A stretch of 48,683 nt of DNA from Nostoc sp. 'Peltigera membranacea cyanobiont' 210A. Its GTDB lineage: Bacteria > Cyanobacteriota > Cyanobacteriia > Cyanobacteriales > Nostocaceae. The stretch spans positions 89,495 through 138,177 of the forward strand of contig NZ_NOLJ01000007.1 in the NCBI RefSeq assembly GCF_002246015.1. The letters run 5' to 3'. Within the stretch, counting starts at the first letter, position 1. Each line of letters starts with the position of its first letter. The translations under genes were made by a program, and so were the position numbers. Shown here in pieces: positions 17,896 through 26,603 of this stretch. The notes below the pieces were generated by a model that was not told the DNA's origin, searched no databases, and saw only the letters and a list, made by a program, of their open reading frames with translations.

Positions 17896-20058
17896 TCATT
17901 TGCGATTTTCACGCCGCCACTTACTCCGTACTAAACGAATTTCATCAAAAGTGTAGCTTTCGCCTAGTTGTTCTTTGATAGGAGTGAGGGAAATATCACC
18001 GAGTACTTCTAAAACTTGCCAAATTTTTTGTTGATGTTCTAAAGGTACTAATTGATTTAAATCAACTGGCTGATTTTTATCAATTAGTTTTTCTAGATGA
18101 CTGCTAACTGTTGCTGGACTAAGATTGCGTTTTTGGGCAATTTGAGCAATATTTAAACCTTGTTGATGCAATTGTAATGTCTGTAACTCTGTGTAAGAAG
18201 ATGAGTTGGAAGATGATACGGAAGCGGAAGTAACCGATTTATTTTGCAAACCCTTTTCTTGGCGATAGGCGCGAATTTCTGTAATAAATTTTTCGCCATA
18301 TTGAGCGAGTTTGTGACTACCTACACCAGAAAGTTTGGCAAATTCAGCTAAGTTTTGGGGTTGCACCTGTACCATCAATTTTAAAGTGGAATCGTGGAAG
18401 ATGACGTAAGGTGGTACAGATTGCTCATCAGCTAATTGTTTACGTAGCGATCGCAACTTCTGTAATAATATTTCTGCAACTTCTGCTTTTTCACTTCCCT
18501 GTTCCCAGGTAATCTTTTGGACTGTGGTTACAGCTAGCAAAACTGTACGTTGTTTTCGCATTACTTCCCAACTTAAGGCATTTAGTTTTAAAACTGAGTA
18601 ACCATCACTAGTTTGTTCTATTAACCCTTGATGTAAAAGCGATCGCCCCAACATTCGCCATTCATCTAGAGTTCTATCTTTACCAATACCATAAGTAGAA
18701 AGTTTATCGTGTTCGTACTGGATAATTTTGTCTTTTTTTGCCCCCCGCAACACATCAATTATGTGTAGCATCCCAAACCTTTCTTTGCAACGCGCCACAC
18801 AAGATAAAAATTTCATGGCTTCAATTGTCCAATCTTGCATCGGTTTGGGATGACGACAATTGTCACAGTTACCACAATTCCCAGGAAACCTTTCGCCAAA
18901 ATAACCTAGTTGAATTGTTCGCCGACAATCAGTGCCTTCAGCGTAATCAATCATCTGCCGCAGTTGTTGTTTGGCAATCAACTGTTCTTGAGGATCGGTT
19001 TTTTGATCGATACTCCATTCAATTGTTTTAACATCACCAAAGCTGAAAAATATTGTACACCGAGATGGTTCTCCGTCTCTACCCGCTCTCCCCGATTCTT
19101 GATAATAACTTTCTATATTTCTGGGCATATCAAAGTGAACTACCAGCCGCACATCGGGTTTATTAATTCCCATGCCAAAGGCAACTGTTGCCACCATCAC
19201 CCGCACATCATCTCGAATAAATCGCGTTTGATTACTACTACGTTCTTCATCAGTTAATCCGGCGTGATAAGGCAGAACACCAATCTTATCATTTTGGAGT
19301 TTAAACGTGAGTTCATCAACTTTTTTACGAGTTAAAGAATAAATAATTGTCGAACCTTCAGTTTCTCGAATTAGTTCTAACAATTCAGCGTAAGCATATT
19401 TAGTTTTAGGACGAACTTCGTAATAAAGATTTTCACGGTTAAAGCTGGCAAGATGAATGCTTGGTTGCTTTAGTCCCAGTTGTTGAATGATATCACTACG
19501 GACGCGATCGGTCGCTGTAGCGGTGAGGGCGACGGTAGGCACATCAGGATAGCGTTTTCGCAGAGATTTCAACTGGCGATATTCTGGACGAAAATCGTGT
19601 CCCCATTCCGAAACACAATGCGCTTCATCAATAGCAAAGCTAGAAATACCGATTTTTTCTTTAACTAAATCGAGAAATGGGAGAAACCTTTCACTGAGGA
19701 GACGTTCTGGGGCAACGTAGAGTAATTTTACTTTACCACTGAGGATGGCTTCTTCTCGCGATCGCACTTTGTAAGCGTTCAAACTGCTATTGAGAAATGT
19801 GGCGTTAATATTATTATTTCGCAGTGCTTCTACTTGGTCTTGCATCAAAGCAATTAACGGCGACACTACCACAGTTAGTCCATTTTTCAACAATGCTGGT
19901 AGCTGAAAACATAGAGATTTCCCCCCGCCAGTCGGCATCACAACCATTAAATCTCGATTTTGCAGCGCATCTTCGATAATTTGCCGTTGTCCAGGACGGA
20001 ATTGGTCGTAACCGAAGTGATATTTTAGCGCTTGTTCGAGATGGGGATACTGAAGCAT
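17896..20058 (-). CDS. recQ: ATP-dependent DNA helicase RecQ
   Basis: 720 residues. Superfamily 2 helicase core with motif I MPTGGGKS (K47), DEAH box (144-147), and motif VI QESGRAGRDGEPS. A RecQ zinc-binding module follows (CRRTIQLGYFGE then C-GNCDNC), then the winged helix, an HRDC domain (about 530-605, FAKLSGVGSHKLAQYGEKF) and a C-terminal helix-turn-helix extension (about 630-715) found in many RecQ proteins. It unwinds forked and recombination DNA in repair. Longer than E. coli RecQ by about 110 residues because of the C-terminal extension. Ser-rich linker at about 612-628. Confidence 0.96.
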   Translation of the reverse strand: MLQYPHLEQALKYHFGYDQFRPGQRQIIEDALQNRDLMVVMPTGGGKSLCFQLPALLKNGLTVVVSPLIALMQDQVEALRNNNINATFLNSSLNAYKVRSREEAILSGKVKLLYVAPERLLSERFLPFLDLVKEKIGISSFAIDEAHCVSEWGHDFRPEYRQLKSLRKRYPDVPTVALTATATDRVRSDIIQQLGLKQPSIHLASFNRENLYYEVRPKTKYAYAELLELIRETEGSTIIYSLTRKKVDELTFKLQNDKIGVLPYHAGLTDEERSSNQTRFIRDDVRVMVATVAFGMGINKPDVRLVVHFDMPRNIESYYQESGRAGRDGEPSRCTIFFSFGDVKTIEWSIDQKTDPQEQLIAKQQLRQMIDYAEGTDCRRTIQLGYFGERFPGNCGNCDNCRHPKPMQDWTIEAMKFLSCVARCKERFGMLHIIDVLRGAKKDKIIQYEHDKLSTYGIGKDRTLDEWRMLGRSLLHQGLIEQTSDGYSVLKLNALSWEVMRKQRTVLLAVTTVQKITWEQGSEKAEVAEILLQKLRSLRKQLADEQSVPPYVIFHDSTLKLMVQVQPQNLAEFAKLSGVGSHKLAQYGEKFITEIRAYRQEKGLQNKSVTSASVSSSNSSSYTELQTLQLHQQGLNIAQIAQKRNLSPATVSSHLEKLIDKNQPVDLNQLVPLEHQQKIWQVLEVLGDISLTPIKEQLGESYTFDEIRLVRSKWRRENRK

Positions 20059-20208
20059 AGCGATCGCTTTTTCGGGGGCTGTCTGCGTGAGTAGTGATTG
20101 AAGATATCAGGATTTTAACTCACATCATTGGTAGCTTTGGTCAGAACTGCGTTTCTAATTGGCGATACTACGGTGAGCTTCTCTACGAGACGCTCGGCGA
20201 ACGCTAAT

Positions 20209-20323
20209 GCACTAAATCAATCATCATACATTAGCGATGTCTACGACGGGCTACGCCTACGTTTGACTTTAAAGACTGCCGCTACAATATTAGCGATCGC
20301 ACTTGTATTGAGCTAATAAACAT
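20209..20323. repeat. 115-bp dispersed repeat, copy A
   Basis: About 90% identical to 20657-20772 in the same orientation. It starts GCACTAAATCAA, contains GATGTCTACGACGGGCTACG and a HIP1 site, and ends GAGCTAATAAACAT. It overlaps the last codons and stop of the small antitoxin-like gene. Confidence 0.85.
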
Positions 20324-20543
20324 TTGCGTTATTGAGATATTCCCGTAATTCTTGAATTGCTTCGGCAGCAGTCTGGACTTTGAGCCTACCTGCTTGGAAT
20401 TCAGCAATGGAAGCTGCTGCATCTGACGCAATTTCATCTCGCCGACTTTCAATAATTCGGCTTTTGAGAATTTGTACCAGCATTTCTTGCTGCTCTAAAG
20501 TAAGCTCCATTGCGGCATCTAAAACTCTATCTAGGTTACTCAA
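20313..20543 (-). CDS. small antitoxin-like protein (76 aa), no toxin partner
   Basis: The sequence starts MSNLDRVLDAAMELTLEQQEML, is helical and acidic, and resembles the short antitoxin-type proteins of cyanobacteria that precede RelE/ParE-like toxins. No toxin frame follows: on its downstream side lies repeat copy A, which also provides its stop. It could be an orphan antitoxin, or the C-terminus and toxin may have been lost by repeat insertion. ATG-initiated; the upstream sequence has an AGAGGATC stretch close to the start. Confidence 0.6.
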   Translation of the reverse strand: MSNLDRVLDAAMELTLEQQEMLVQILKSRIIESRRDEIASDAAASIAEFQAGRLKVQTAAEAIQELREYLNNANVY

Positions 20544-20656
20544 TTGCTTGATCCTCTTAATTATTTGGGTTGATAACAGAACTCGTAAGATATAAAAAAC
20601 TTAAAAGTCTTATCCTTATCGCTTTTTGAGCTTCCTCAAACTCATATTAACTTATC

Positions 20657-20772
20657 GCACTAAATCAACCTTTATACATGAGCGATGTCTACGACGGGCT
20701 ACGCCTACGCTTGACTTTAAAGACTGCCGCTACAATATTAGCGATCGCACTTAATATTGAGCTAATAAACAT
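20657..20772. repeat. 116-bp dispersed repeat, copy B
   Basis: Second direct copy of the repeat at 20209-20323. The two copies bracket the antitoxin-like gene. The 20544-20892 spacer otherwise shows no gene; the frame running through this repeat at 20678-20935 is repeat-derived. Confidence 0.85.
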
Positions 20773-20892
20773 CGTCATAAGTAAGTCAGCATTACGACGA
20801 GTAAATTTTCGGAAAGCTGTTTTAAATTTGCTCATGATAACTAACCTATACATCGGCTGCACTTGGGTTATTGAGAGTTTTTTTAACGATTG

Positions 20893-22467
20893 TTATTCTG
20901 AGGTTTCCCTAGCAGCTTTTGACTTTGGACAGTGAGCAAATTGAAGGGGTGTAGTCGGCTCGGCACATTTTAGCTGTGATTCTAAAACATCAATCTTTCG
21001 TAAAAGCGATACTCCCCACACTATAGAAATCACCAACTTGATAGTCATACCCACGAGCAAAAGTGTCACTATTGTGGCATTTTTCTTTTGTTGAGCCAGC
21101 CTTTTTTGTTGCTCAAGAAGTCGTGCTTCGACTTCTTGAGCACGTTCCGCCTCTAATGCTTGCTGTACTTCTCGCCGATCTAATTCTTCACTAGCAGCTA
21201 AAAAGCGATAATCTAAGTTGCTCAAGCTTTTACCATTTGTCCAAGTTTGAGCATCGATCAAGGCTTGTCCACGCAATAGGCGAGATTTATCTTTTTCTTC
21301 TGAGGCTACCCATGCATTAAAGCTTTCGTAGTAGGGGCGCAAGTAAGCTAATTTTTTTCCAACCCATTCTAAATTAAAAACTTCTTGATAAATTCGATTT
21401 TTTATTTTGAGACAACCTTGTTTTTTGATTACCAAACCAGACAGCAACAGTTCTACCTGTTCTCGACTATCATCGGCTGTTACTTTCAATCCTTGGAGGA
21501 TTTGTTGATAAATTCCTAACAATCTGGCGGCAAATTTTTCGTTTCTGAGGATGCGATCGCGAATAGTTCGTAAATGCTCTGGTTCATCTTGTGATTCCCA
21601 TTTCTCGATGATGTACGATCGCACCACATTTTCTATCCAAAATTCTTCTGTGCCAGGGGGAATTTTCAGCTTTCTACCCATATCATCTTGAGATAAACTC
21701 ACAAGCAGTCGACACAGTTTTTGAGTAAGAAATGGTTGCCCATCTGTCCAAGCTAATACTTCTTTCAAAACTTTCTGAGGATGATTGTCTTTAATATCTA
21801 GTCCCAAAGAAAGTGGTTGAGCTTCTTCAAAGGTGAAACCATTTACTTGGATGGTTTTACCAAGATTAAACGGGGTAGTATTATTTTGATATACAATTAA
21901 GTCTGAAGGTGTAGCAACCCCAAAAATTGCAAATGTAATTCGATAATACTCTGGATTAATTGCTCGTTGATTGTAACAGAACCGAATCAATTTAAAAAAG
22001 TCATCAACAGAGAAATCGAGACTGAGTATACTATCAACTTCATCAATAAAAATAAATAGCTTTTCATTAGGAAACTGAGTTAACAAAATTTCCGAAATAA
22101 ATCGACTGGTTTTCTGAACTAAAGAAAGATCGTTTTGTTCTTGCCACCAGGTTTTTAAATTAACTTTTCCTAACAGTTTAAAACTCAACCATAAATCGCC
22201 GACAACTCCTTTATACCACTGTTCTGGAGTTATATTTTCACAACCAATATTAGTCATATCAACGGTGGCACATCTAAAGCCCTCTTTTTGCAAGCGGTGC
22301 TTTGTTTTGACCATAAGTGAGGATTTACCCATTTGTCTACAGGTTAAAATGTGGCAAAATTCACCCTGTTTTAAAGCTTCGTAAAGTTCTACATCCGCTC
22401 TGCGCTGAACATAGCTAGGAGCATCATTTGTAAGAGTACCACCAACTTGGTATCGATAATTTTTCAT
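20893..22467 (-). CDS. AAA-like (AAA_35) STAND-type NTPase with C-terminal coiled coil and membrane helix
   Basis: 524 residues. An N-terminal YQVGGTL segment leads to a P-loop written as CRQMGKSSLM (K48) and a Walker B LFIFIDEVD (D142, E143). The nucleotide domain runs to about 290, followed by a helical winged section (WTDGQPFLTQKLCRLL). After about 430 there is a charged coiled coil (EELDRREVQQALEAERAQE) and one predicted membrane helix (about 466-490). Cyanobacteria carry many such NTPases fused to WD40, CHASE2 or other modules, thought to act in signalling or conflict responses; here the C-terminal partner is only coiled coil plus membrane anchor. Same strand as the related NTPase 136 bases upstream, so an operon is likely. 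Confidence 0.8.
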   Translation of the reverse strand: MKNYRYQVGGTLTNDAPSYVQRRADVELYEALKQGEFCHILTCRQMGKSSLMVKTKHRLQKEGFRCATVDMTNIGCENITPEQWYKGVVGDLWLSFKLLGKVNLKTWWQEQNDLSLVQKTSRFISEILLTQFPNEKLFIFIDEVDSILSLDFSVDDFFKLIRFCYNQRAINPEYYRITFAIFGVATPSDLIVYQNNTTPFNLGKTIQVNGFTFEEAQPLSLGLDIKDNHPQKVLKEVLAWTDGQPFLTQKLCRLLVSLSQDDMGRKLKIPPGTEEFWIENVVRSYIIEKWESQDEPEHLRTIRDRILRNEKFAARLLGIYQQILQGLKVTADDSREQVELLLSGLVIKKQGCLKIKNRIYQEVFNLEWVGKKLAYLRPYYESFNAWVASEEKDKSRLLRGQALIDAQTWTNGKSLSNLDYRFLAASEELDRREVQQALEAERAQEVEARLLEQQKRLAQQKKNATIVTLLLVGMTIKLVISIVWGVSLLRKIDVLESQLKCAEPTTPLQFAHCPKSKAARETSE

Positions 22468-22603
22468 TTAATTGATTTTAAATTTCTTCTAGATCTGAAT
22501 CAAAAAAATTGTATAGGTAGGTAAATTTGATAAAATTCTCATAATCTCAATGAGATATTAAGTTCATAGTAAAAACTTTAGTACTTACTATGAACTCTTA
22601 AAA

Positions 22604-24010
22604 CTAGCGTGGAAATTTAATAGAAGCATTAGCACTATTTTGCTTTCCAAACTGTTGACTAAAATAAAGACGATATAATTCACACATGGCACTAGCTTGA
22701 TTGCCGTTTAATTGAACCAAACCCATACTTTCTAGTTTATAAGCAGCGATCGCATTTAACTCCACTTTTTCATCTGTTGCAATTACCTGTTCCATAGCTG
22801 ACATTAATTCTGGTTCTGCTTGCAGTAGTGTCAACAGTTCTCGTAAATGCTGACCGTAAATTCCTACTGCTGTAGATGCAGTTTCTAATAACACCTCCAG
22901 CGTCATTTCTCCCTGACATAAATGATAAAATGCAAGGTTCACCAGATAGGGATGTCCTCCTACCATTGCTTGTAGGGGTGCAAGGCGTTTTGCTCCTTCC
23001 GAGTTTCCTGCCCAATCTAGTCCGTAACGTAATGCTAAATTCTGTACCTCCTTGAGGGTAAATGGTGGCAGTGTAATTGTTATCCCTACATTGAAAGGCG
23101 ATTGGTTGAGCTTAAGCGGAATATAAATTTCTGTGGTGTGAACCACTACCATCCGCAGTTTTTGCCAAGTCCGATCTTGCTTGGCTTGTTCATGCCAAAA
23201 TCGCAGCATTGGTAGAAAGTCTTGGGCAATATTGGGATGTTCAAAAATCCGATGGACTTCATTCAAAGCCAAAACTACAGGACTATCATCAATGTATTGC
23301 AACAAATAAGCTTCAAAATAGATTTTGCAGCTTACCTTGCTGCCCATTTCCATATCCCAAAAATCATCTACACAAGAAAGGAGATTTAACTGTCTGCTGA
23401 CGTTGACACAAAACCAACGCAAAAATTTATCCAGGGAAGCAAAAACGTCTTGGTCAGCTTCTTGAAAGTCCAAATAGACAATTTGATAATCTTGCTCCTT
23501 AGCATAAGCAATCATCCGATTGAGCAGAGAACTTTTTCCCATCTTTCTAGGCGCTTTGAGCCTGATTAAGCAACCAGGGTGTAAAATCTCATTACAAACA
23601 AGTTCTTCCAGGGAAGGGCGATTGATGTAAAGATGAGAACCTAGTGCTATAGGGCCGCTAGGAAATTCTATCTTGCTTACTGAAAAAAAGTCTGGAGAAA
23701 CAATTTCTAAGCTAGATTCTTCACCAAACTTTTCTTGGATCTGGTTTTCTTGATTACCTATCTCGTCTTGCAAGTGTTTATTCAAGGCTAAATGCAGATT
23801 TTTTTTCGTTATTCTTTTTCCAAGTGCTATAGAAAGGTCTTGCCACAACTCAGAACCAACTTCCTTGATGTAATTGTTGCCGTAGCCTGATACCTCTGCC
23901 ATCTCACCATAAGTTTTACCCAACCACGATTGATAGAGCACAAACCACTGAATTGAATCGAGAGGCTTGTCTTGGAGAATTTTTTTTACAGATTGTAGAA
24001 GCTTATCCAC
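22604..24010 (-). CDS. AAA-like (AAA_35) NTPase with vMAP-type N-terminal domain
   Basis: 468 residues. The N-terminal 80 residues (WFVLYQSWLGKTYGEMAEVSGYGNNYIKEVGSELW) match the helix-turn-helix-like domain of vWA-MoxR-associated proteins. The P-loop is LKAPRKMGKSSL (K159). The Walker B segment reads VVLALNEVHRIF: N250 and H253 replace the Asp and Asp usually seen in VLALDEVD, so hydrolysis may be weak or lost. Further family blocks are WHEQAK, VVVHTTEIYIPL and SPFNVG. The protein ends with a short winged-helix portion. It precedes the second AAA-like gene on the same strand. Role unknown; related proteins sit in predicted signalling/conflict systems. Confidence 0.8.
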   Translation of the reverse strand: MDKLLQSVKKILQDKPLDSIQWFVLYQSWLGKTYGEMAEVSGYGNNYIKEVGSELWQDLSIALGKRITKKNLHLALNKHLQDEIGNQENQIQEKFGEESSLEIVSPDFFSVSKIEFPSGPIALGSHLYINRPSLEELVCNEILHPGCLIRLKAPRKMGKSSLLNRMIAYAKEQDYQIVYLDFQEADQDVFASLDKFLRWFCVNVSRQLNLLSCVDDFWDMEMGSKVSCKIYFEAYLLQYIDDSPVVLALNEVHRIFEHPNIAQDFLPMLRFWHEQAKQDRTWQKLRMVVVHTTEIYIPLKLNQSPFNVGITITLPPFTLKEVQNLALRYGLDWAGNSEGAKRLAPLQAMVGGHPYLVNLAFYHLCQGEMTLEVLLETASTAVGIYGQHLRELLTLLQAEPELMSAMEQVIATDEKVELNAIAAYKLESMGLVQLNGNQASAMCELYRLYFSQQFGKQNSANASIKFPR

Positions 24011-24437
24011 AGTGTATAAATTGTTAAACAGCTAGGCAATTTACTTATAGCAGTTCTCAGTTGAGTGAGGTATGAGAACCCCACCCCAACCACCTCCCCA
24101 CAAGCGAGAAAGTGACTATGATGTATTTTATATGATTAGGAAACGCTATATAATTTTTGATCCAGTAATAATAATATACATCTGAAAAAATACTTGAAAC
24201 CAGAAAAATTCCAGATTGCATTGATACAATTTTAAACTCTATTAGTAAATCACAAATATGATTGTAATTATATTTTTTGGAGCAACTTTTGTATAATTAG
24301 ATACTTCTTTCTTGACAATTAGTCTATGTTATTTGGAGTACGTAGTTAGTTCAGCCTAATGCAGCCTTGAAAAAGCTGATGACAATCATGGCTCACTGGT
24401 ATGAGATCCTAGAGACAGTCAATGGAAGCTGAACAGA
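24011..24437. other. intergenic region between divergent AAA-like gene and por
   Basis: Holds the miniature element at 24046-24150 followed by AT-rich sequence upstream of por. A TTGACA hexamer occurs at 24312-24317 but has no well-placed -10 partner. No gene seen. Confidence 0.4.
24046..24150. mobile_element. 105-bp miniature element, copy 1
   Basis: Begins TATAGCAGTTCTC and ends GGAAACGCTATA, giving imperfect terminal inverted repeats. It contains GAACCCCACCCC and a CTCCCC core. A close copy in the same orientation is at 25697-25802. Confidence 0.7.
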
Positions 24438-25397
24438 ATGGAACAACATCAAAAGCCAACGGTTGTAATTACGGGTGCTTCTTCGGGGGTGGGTTTGTAT
24501 GCTGCAAAAGCTCTTGCTGATAAAGGATGGTATGTGGTATTGGCCTGTCGGGATTTAGCGAAGGCACAAAAAGCTGCTCAAGATGTGGAAATCCCTTACA
24601 ACACTTATACCAGCATACATATTGACCTTGGCTCCTTGGAAAGTGTTCGACAATTTGTGAAGAACTTCCGAGCCACTGGAAAGTCCTTAGACGCTTTGGT
24701 GTGCAACGCTGCAATTTATATGCCCTTAATCAAAGAGCCTTTACGCAGTCCAGAAGGTTACGAGTTAACTGTCACTACCAATCATCTGGGGCATTTCCTA
24801 TTGTGCAACCTGATGATAGAGGATCTGAAGAAATCATCTTTAGAACCAAGGCTGGTAATTTTAGGAACAGTCACGCACAATCCAGACGAACTGGGTGGAA
24901 AGATTCCACCACGTCCCGACTTGGGCGATTTGCAAGGCTTTGCAGAAGGGTTTAAAGAGCCGATCGCGATGATTGATGGCAAGAAATTTGAACCAGTTAA
25001 AGCTTACAAAGACAGTAAAGTTTGCAACGTGCTGACTATGCGGGAACTGCATGAGCGCTATCACGAGTCCACCGGTATCGTCTTCAATTCTCTTTATCCG
25101 GGATGTGTTGCAGAAACGCCGCTATTTAGAAACCACTATCCCCTGTTTCAGAAAATCTTTCCATTATTCCAGAAGTACATCACTGGGGGATATGTGTCTC
25201 AAGAGTTGGCGGGAGAACGGGTTGCTGCCGTGGTTGCCGATCCTGAGTATAATCAATCCGGTATTTATTGGAGTTGGGGAAATCGCCAGAAGAAAGATGG
25301 CAAGTCTTTTGTGCAAAAAGTCTCTCCTCAAGCTCGTGATGACGACAAAGGCGATCGCTTATGGGAACTAAGCGCCAAATTAGTCGGACTTGCATGA
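24438..25397 (+). CDS. por: light-dependent protochlorophyllide oxidoreductase
   Basis: 319 residues. It uses NADPH and light to reduce the C17-C18 double bond of protochlorophyllide in chlorophyll synthesis, at thylakoid or plasma membranes. The whole sequence follows cyanobacterial POR: TGASSGVG nucleotide-binding loop (12-19), LVCNAA, catalytic Y190 and K194 in YKDSK, cysteines C89, C196 and C223 (SLYPGCVA), and the POR-specific insert FRNHYPLFQKIFPLFQK. It ends WELSAKLVGL as in other PORs. Start MEQHQKPTVV fits the family. A monocistronic gene bracketed by two copies of a miniature element. Confidence 0.95.
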   Translation: MEQHQKPTVVITGASSGVGLYAAKALADKGWYVVLACRDLAKAQKAAQDVEIPYNTYTSIHIDLGSLESVRQFVKNFRATGKSLDALVCNAAIYMPLIKEPLRSPEGYELTVTTNHLGHFLLCNLMIEDLKKSSLEPRLVILGTVTHNPDELGGKIPPRPDLGDLQGFAEGFKEPIAMIDGKKFEPVKAYKDSKVCNVLTMRELHERYHESTGIVFNSLYPGCVAETPLFRNHYPLFQKIFPLFQKYITGGYVSQELAGERVAAVVADPEYNQSGIYWSWGNRQKKDGKSFVQKVSPQARDDDKGDRLWELSAKLVGLA

Positions 25398-25828
25398 CGG
25401 AACAGGAGGTGGCGTTACCCTTGTGCATGATTCATCGATTCATTTTTTTGAATGAATTGGCATTATTGTGCAGGTAAGTAATGCTTGAGGTGATTAAGCT
25501 AAAACACATCTACTTTGCAGATGAAAATTTTCTCAATATCTTGTGGGGTGGGCATCTTGCCCGCCCTGATTATGCAACTTGAATGCTGATTAGCTTATTA
25601 CGTCACCTCTGACTTTAGTAAAGTTGTAGACAATTGGCAATTACTTTAGGCCGTAGGGTGCGTTAAAGTCTAACGCACCGATGTTAATTGTAGAGATATA
25701 GCGGTTCTCGGTTGAGTGAGGTACAAGAACCCCACCCCCAACCCCCTCCCCGCAAGCGAAGAGGGGGCTAAGATGTACCTCATGTGATTAGGAAACGCTA
25801 TATGTGAGATATTATCTAAAGATTTCTG
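25398..25828. repeat. 431-bp intergenic region with hairpins
   Basis: Contains a GTGGGGTGGGC/GCCCGCCC hairpin near 25543-25565, a perfect 9-bp hairpin GGTGCGTTA/TAACGCACC at 25657-25679 with a 5-base loop (a common Nostoc intergenic motif), and the miniature element at 25697-25802. The first two may end por transcription. No gene seen. Confidence 0.55.
25697..25802. mobile_element. 106-bp miniature element, copy 2
   Basis: Same element and orientation as 24046-24150: starts TATAGCGGTTCTCGGTTGAG and ends GGAAACGCTATA. It lies 27 bases upstream of the DUF29 gene, so it may carry or displace that gene's promoter. Confidence 0.7.
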
Positions 25829-26293
25829 ATGAAAACTGCTATGTCTTCCCTAAAGGCACATTCCCAAACCCTATATGAGACTGATTACTTGCAATGGATA
25901 GAAACGACTGTAGAAAAATTGCAAAGTCAGGATTACGCAAACGTTGAATGGGAGAACCTAATTGAAGAAATTGCCGATATGGGAAGGAGTGAGCGCCGGA
26001 GTCTCAAGAGTAATCTGATTGTAATTCTGATGCTTTTGCTCAAATGGCAATTTCAGCCCGACAAAAGAAGCGGTAGCTGGGAAGGAAGCATAATTGAACA
26101 TCGTAGACGTGTCAAAGAAGCTCTAGATGATTCACCTAGTCTCAAATCCTATCTTGAGATAGTTTTTGCTGAGTGTTATACACAGGCGGTTAAGCAAGCA
26201 AAAGCTGAAACTGGCTTGTCAATGGAATCCTTTCCTCTGAACTGCCCATACCAGCTAGCAGAAGTCACAGATGATGAGTTTTTACCTCAGTAA
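25829..26293 (+). CDS. DUF29 family protein
   Basis: 154 residues. Matches the pattern of the DUF29 family that is abundant in cyanobacteria: LYETDYLQWIE near the N-terminus, the helix DWENLIEEIADMGRSERRSL-like section (here VEWENLIEEIADMGRSERRS), LLKWQFQPDKRSGSWEGSI, and the C-terminal FPLNCPYQLAEVTDDEFLP. Predicted all-helical and cytosolic. Function unknown. ATG at 25829 or 25841 are both possible starts. Single gene after a miniature element. Confidence 0.88.
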   Translation: MKTAMSSLKAHSQTLYETDYLQWIETTVEKLQSQDYANVEWENLIEEIADMGRSERRSLKSNLIVILMLLLKWQFQPDKRSGSWEGSIIEHRRRVKEALDDSPSLKSYLEIVFAECYTQAVKQAKAETGLSMESFPLNCPYQLAEVTDDEFLPQ

Positions 26294-26356
26294 GCTCTGA
26301 ATCGGTCTGTATGTACCGCTTCACTCTACAGTTATACCTCTATATTGGCTACTCTC

Positions 26357-26386
26357 TTGACTTAATACATTGAAAATATGTATAAT
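26357..26386 (+). promoter_or_regulatory. sigma70-type promoter of the Mn riboswitch transcript
   Basis: -35 TTGACT at 26357-26362 and -10 TATAAT at 26381-26386, 18 bases apart, close to consensus. The expected transcription start is near 26393, a few bases ahead of the aptamer. Confidence 0.7.
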
Positions 26387-26395
26387 TATGAACGC

Positions 26396-26556
26396 ATAGA
26401 AGGGGAGTAGCTGCTGGCAAAAAACATAAAAGCCAGTACATCTGAATCAACATACTGGCGATGAGCCTGGTTCAGGTGGCAAGTAATCAATATTTGAAAG
26501 CGAGACCTTCACTAAGTTCACACCGAAAAGTGTAAACTTGGTGAGGTCTTTTGGCT
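26396..26556 (+). promoter_or_regulatory. yybP-ykoY manganese riboswitch with overlapping terminator
   Basis: The conserved aptamer features are visible: GAAGGGGAGTAGC at 26399-26411 and GCGAGACCTTC at 26500-26510, whose GAAGG and CCTTC ends pair as P1, with an internal CCAGTA/TACTGG helix between. The 3' strand of P1 also lies in a longer hairpin, AGACCT...AGGTCT (26503-26508 with 26544-26549), extended by AAGTT/AACTT and a CAC/GTG tip and followed by TTTT. P1 and this terminator are mutually exclusive, so Mn2+ binding is expected to stop terminator formation and switch the downstream exporter on, as in other yybP-ykoY RNAs. Confidence 0.85.
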
Positions 26557-26603
26557 CTCATCAAGCTTCACATCGGTAAACGATTCTTCAGGAGCTTGAG
26601 AGA

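Noticed and set aside
20678..20935. 85-codon frame on the plus strand
   Set aside because: Its first 30 residues translate the 116-bp dispersed repeat, which also yields the same peptide at 20128-20316; repeat-derived.
24312..24340. Possible promoter upstream of por
   Set aside because: TTGACA is present at 24312 but the only -10-like hexamer is 8 bases away, too close.
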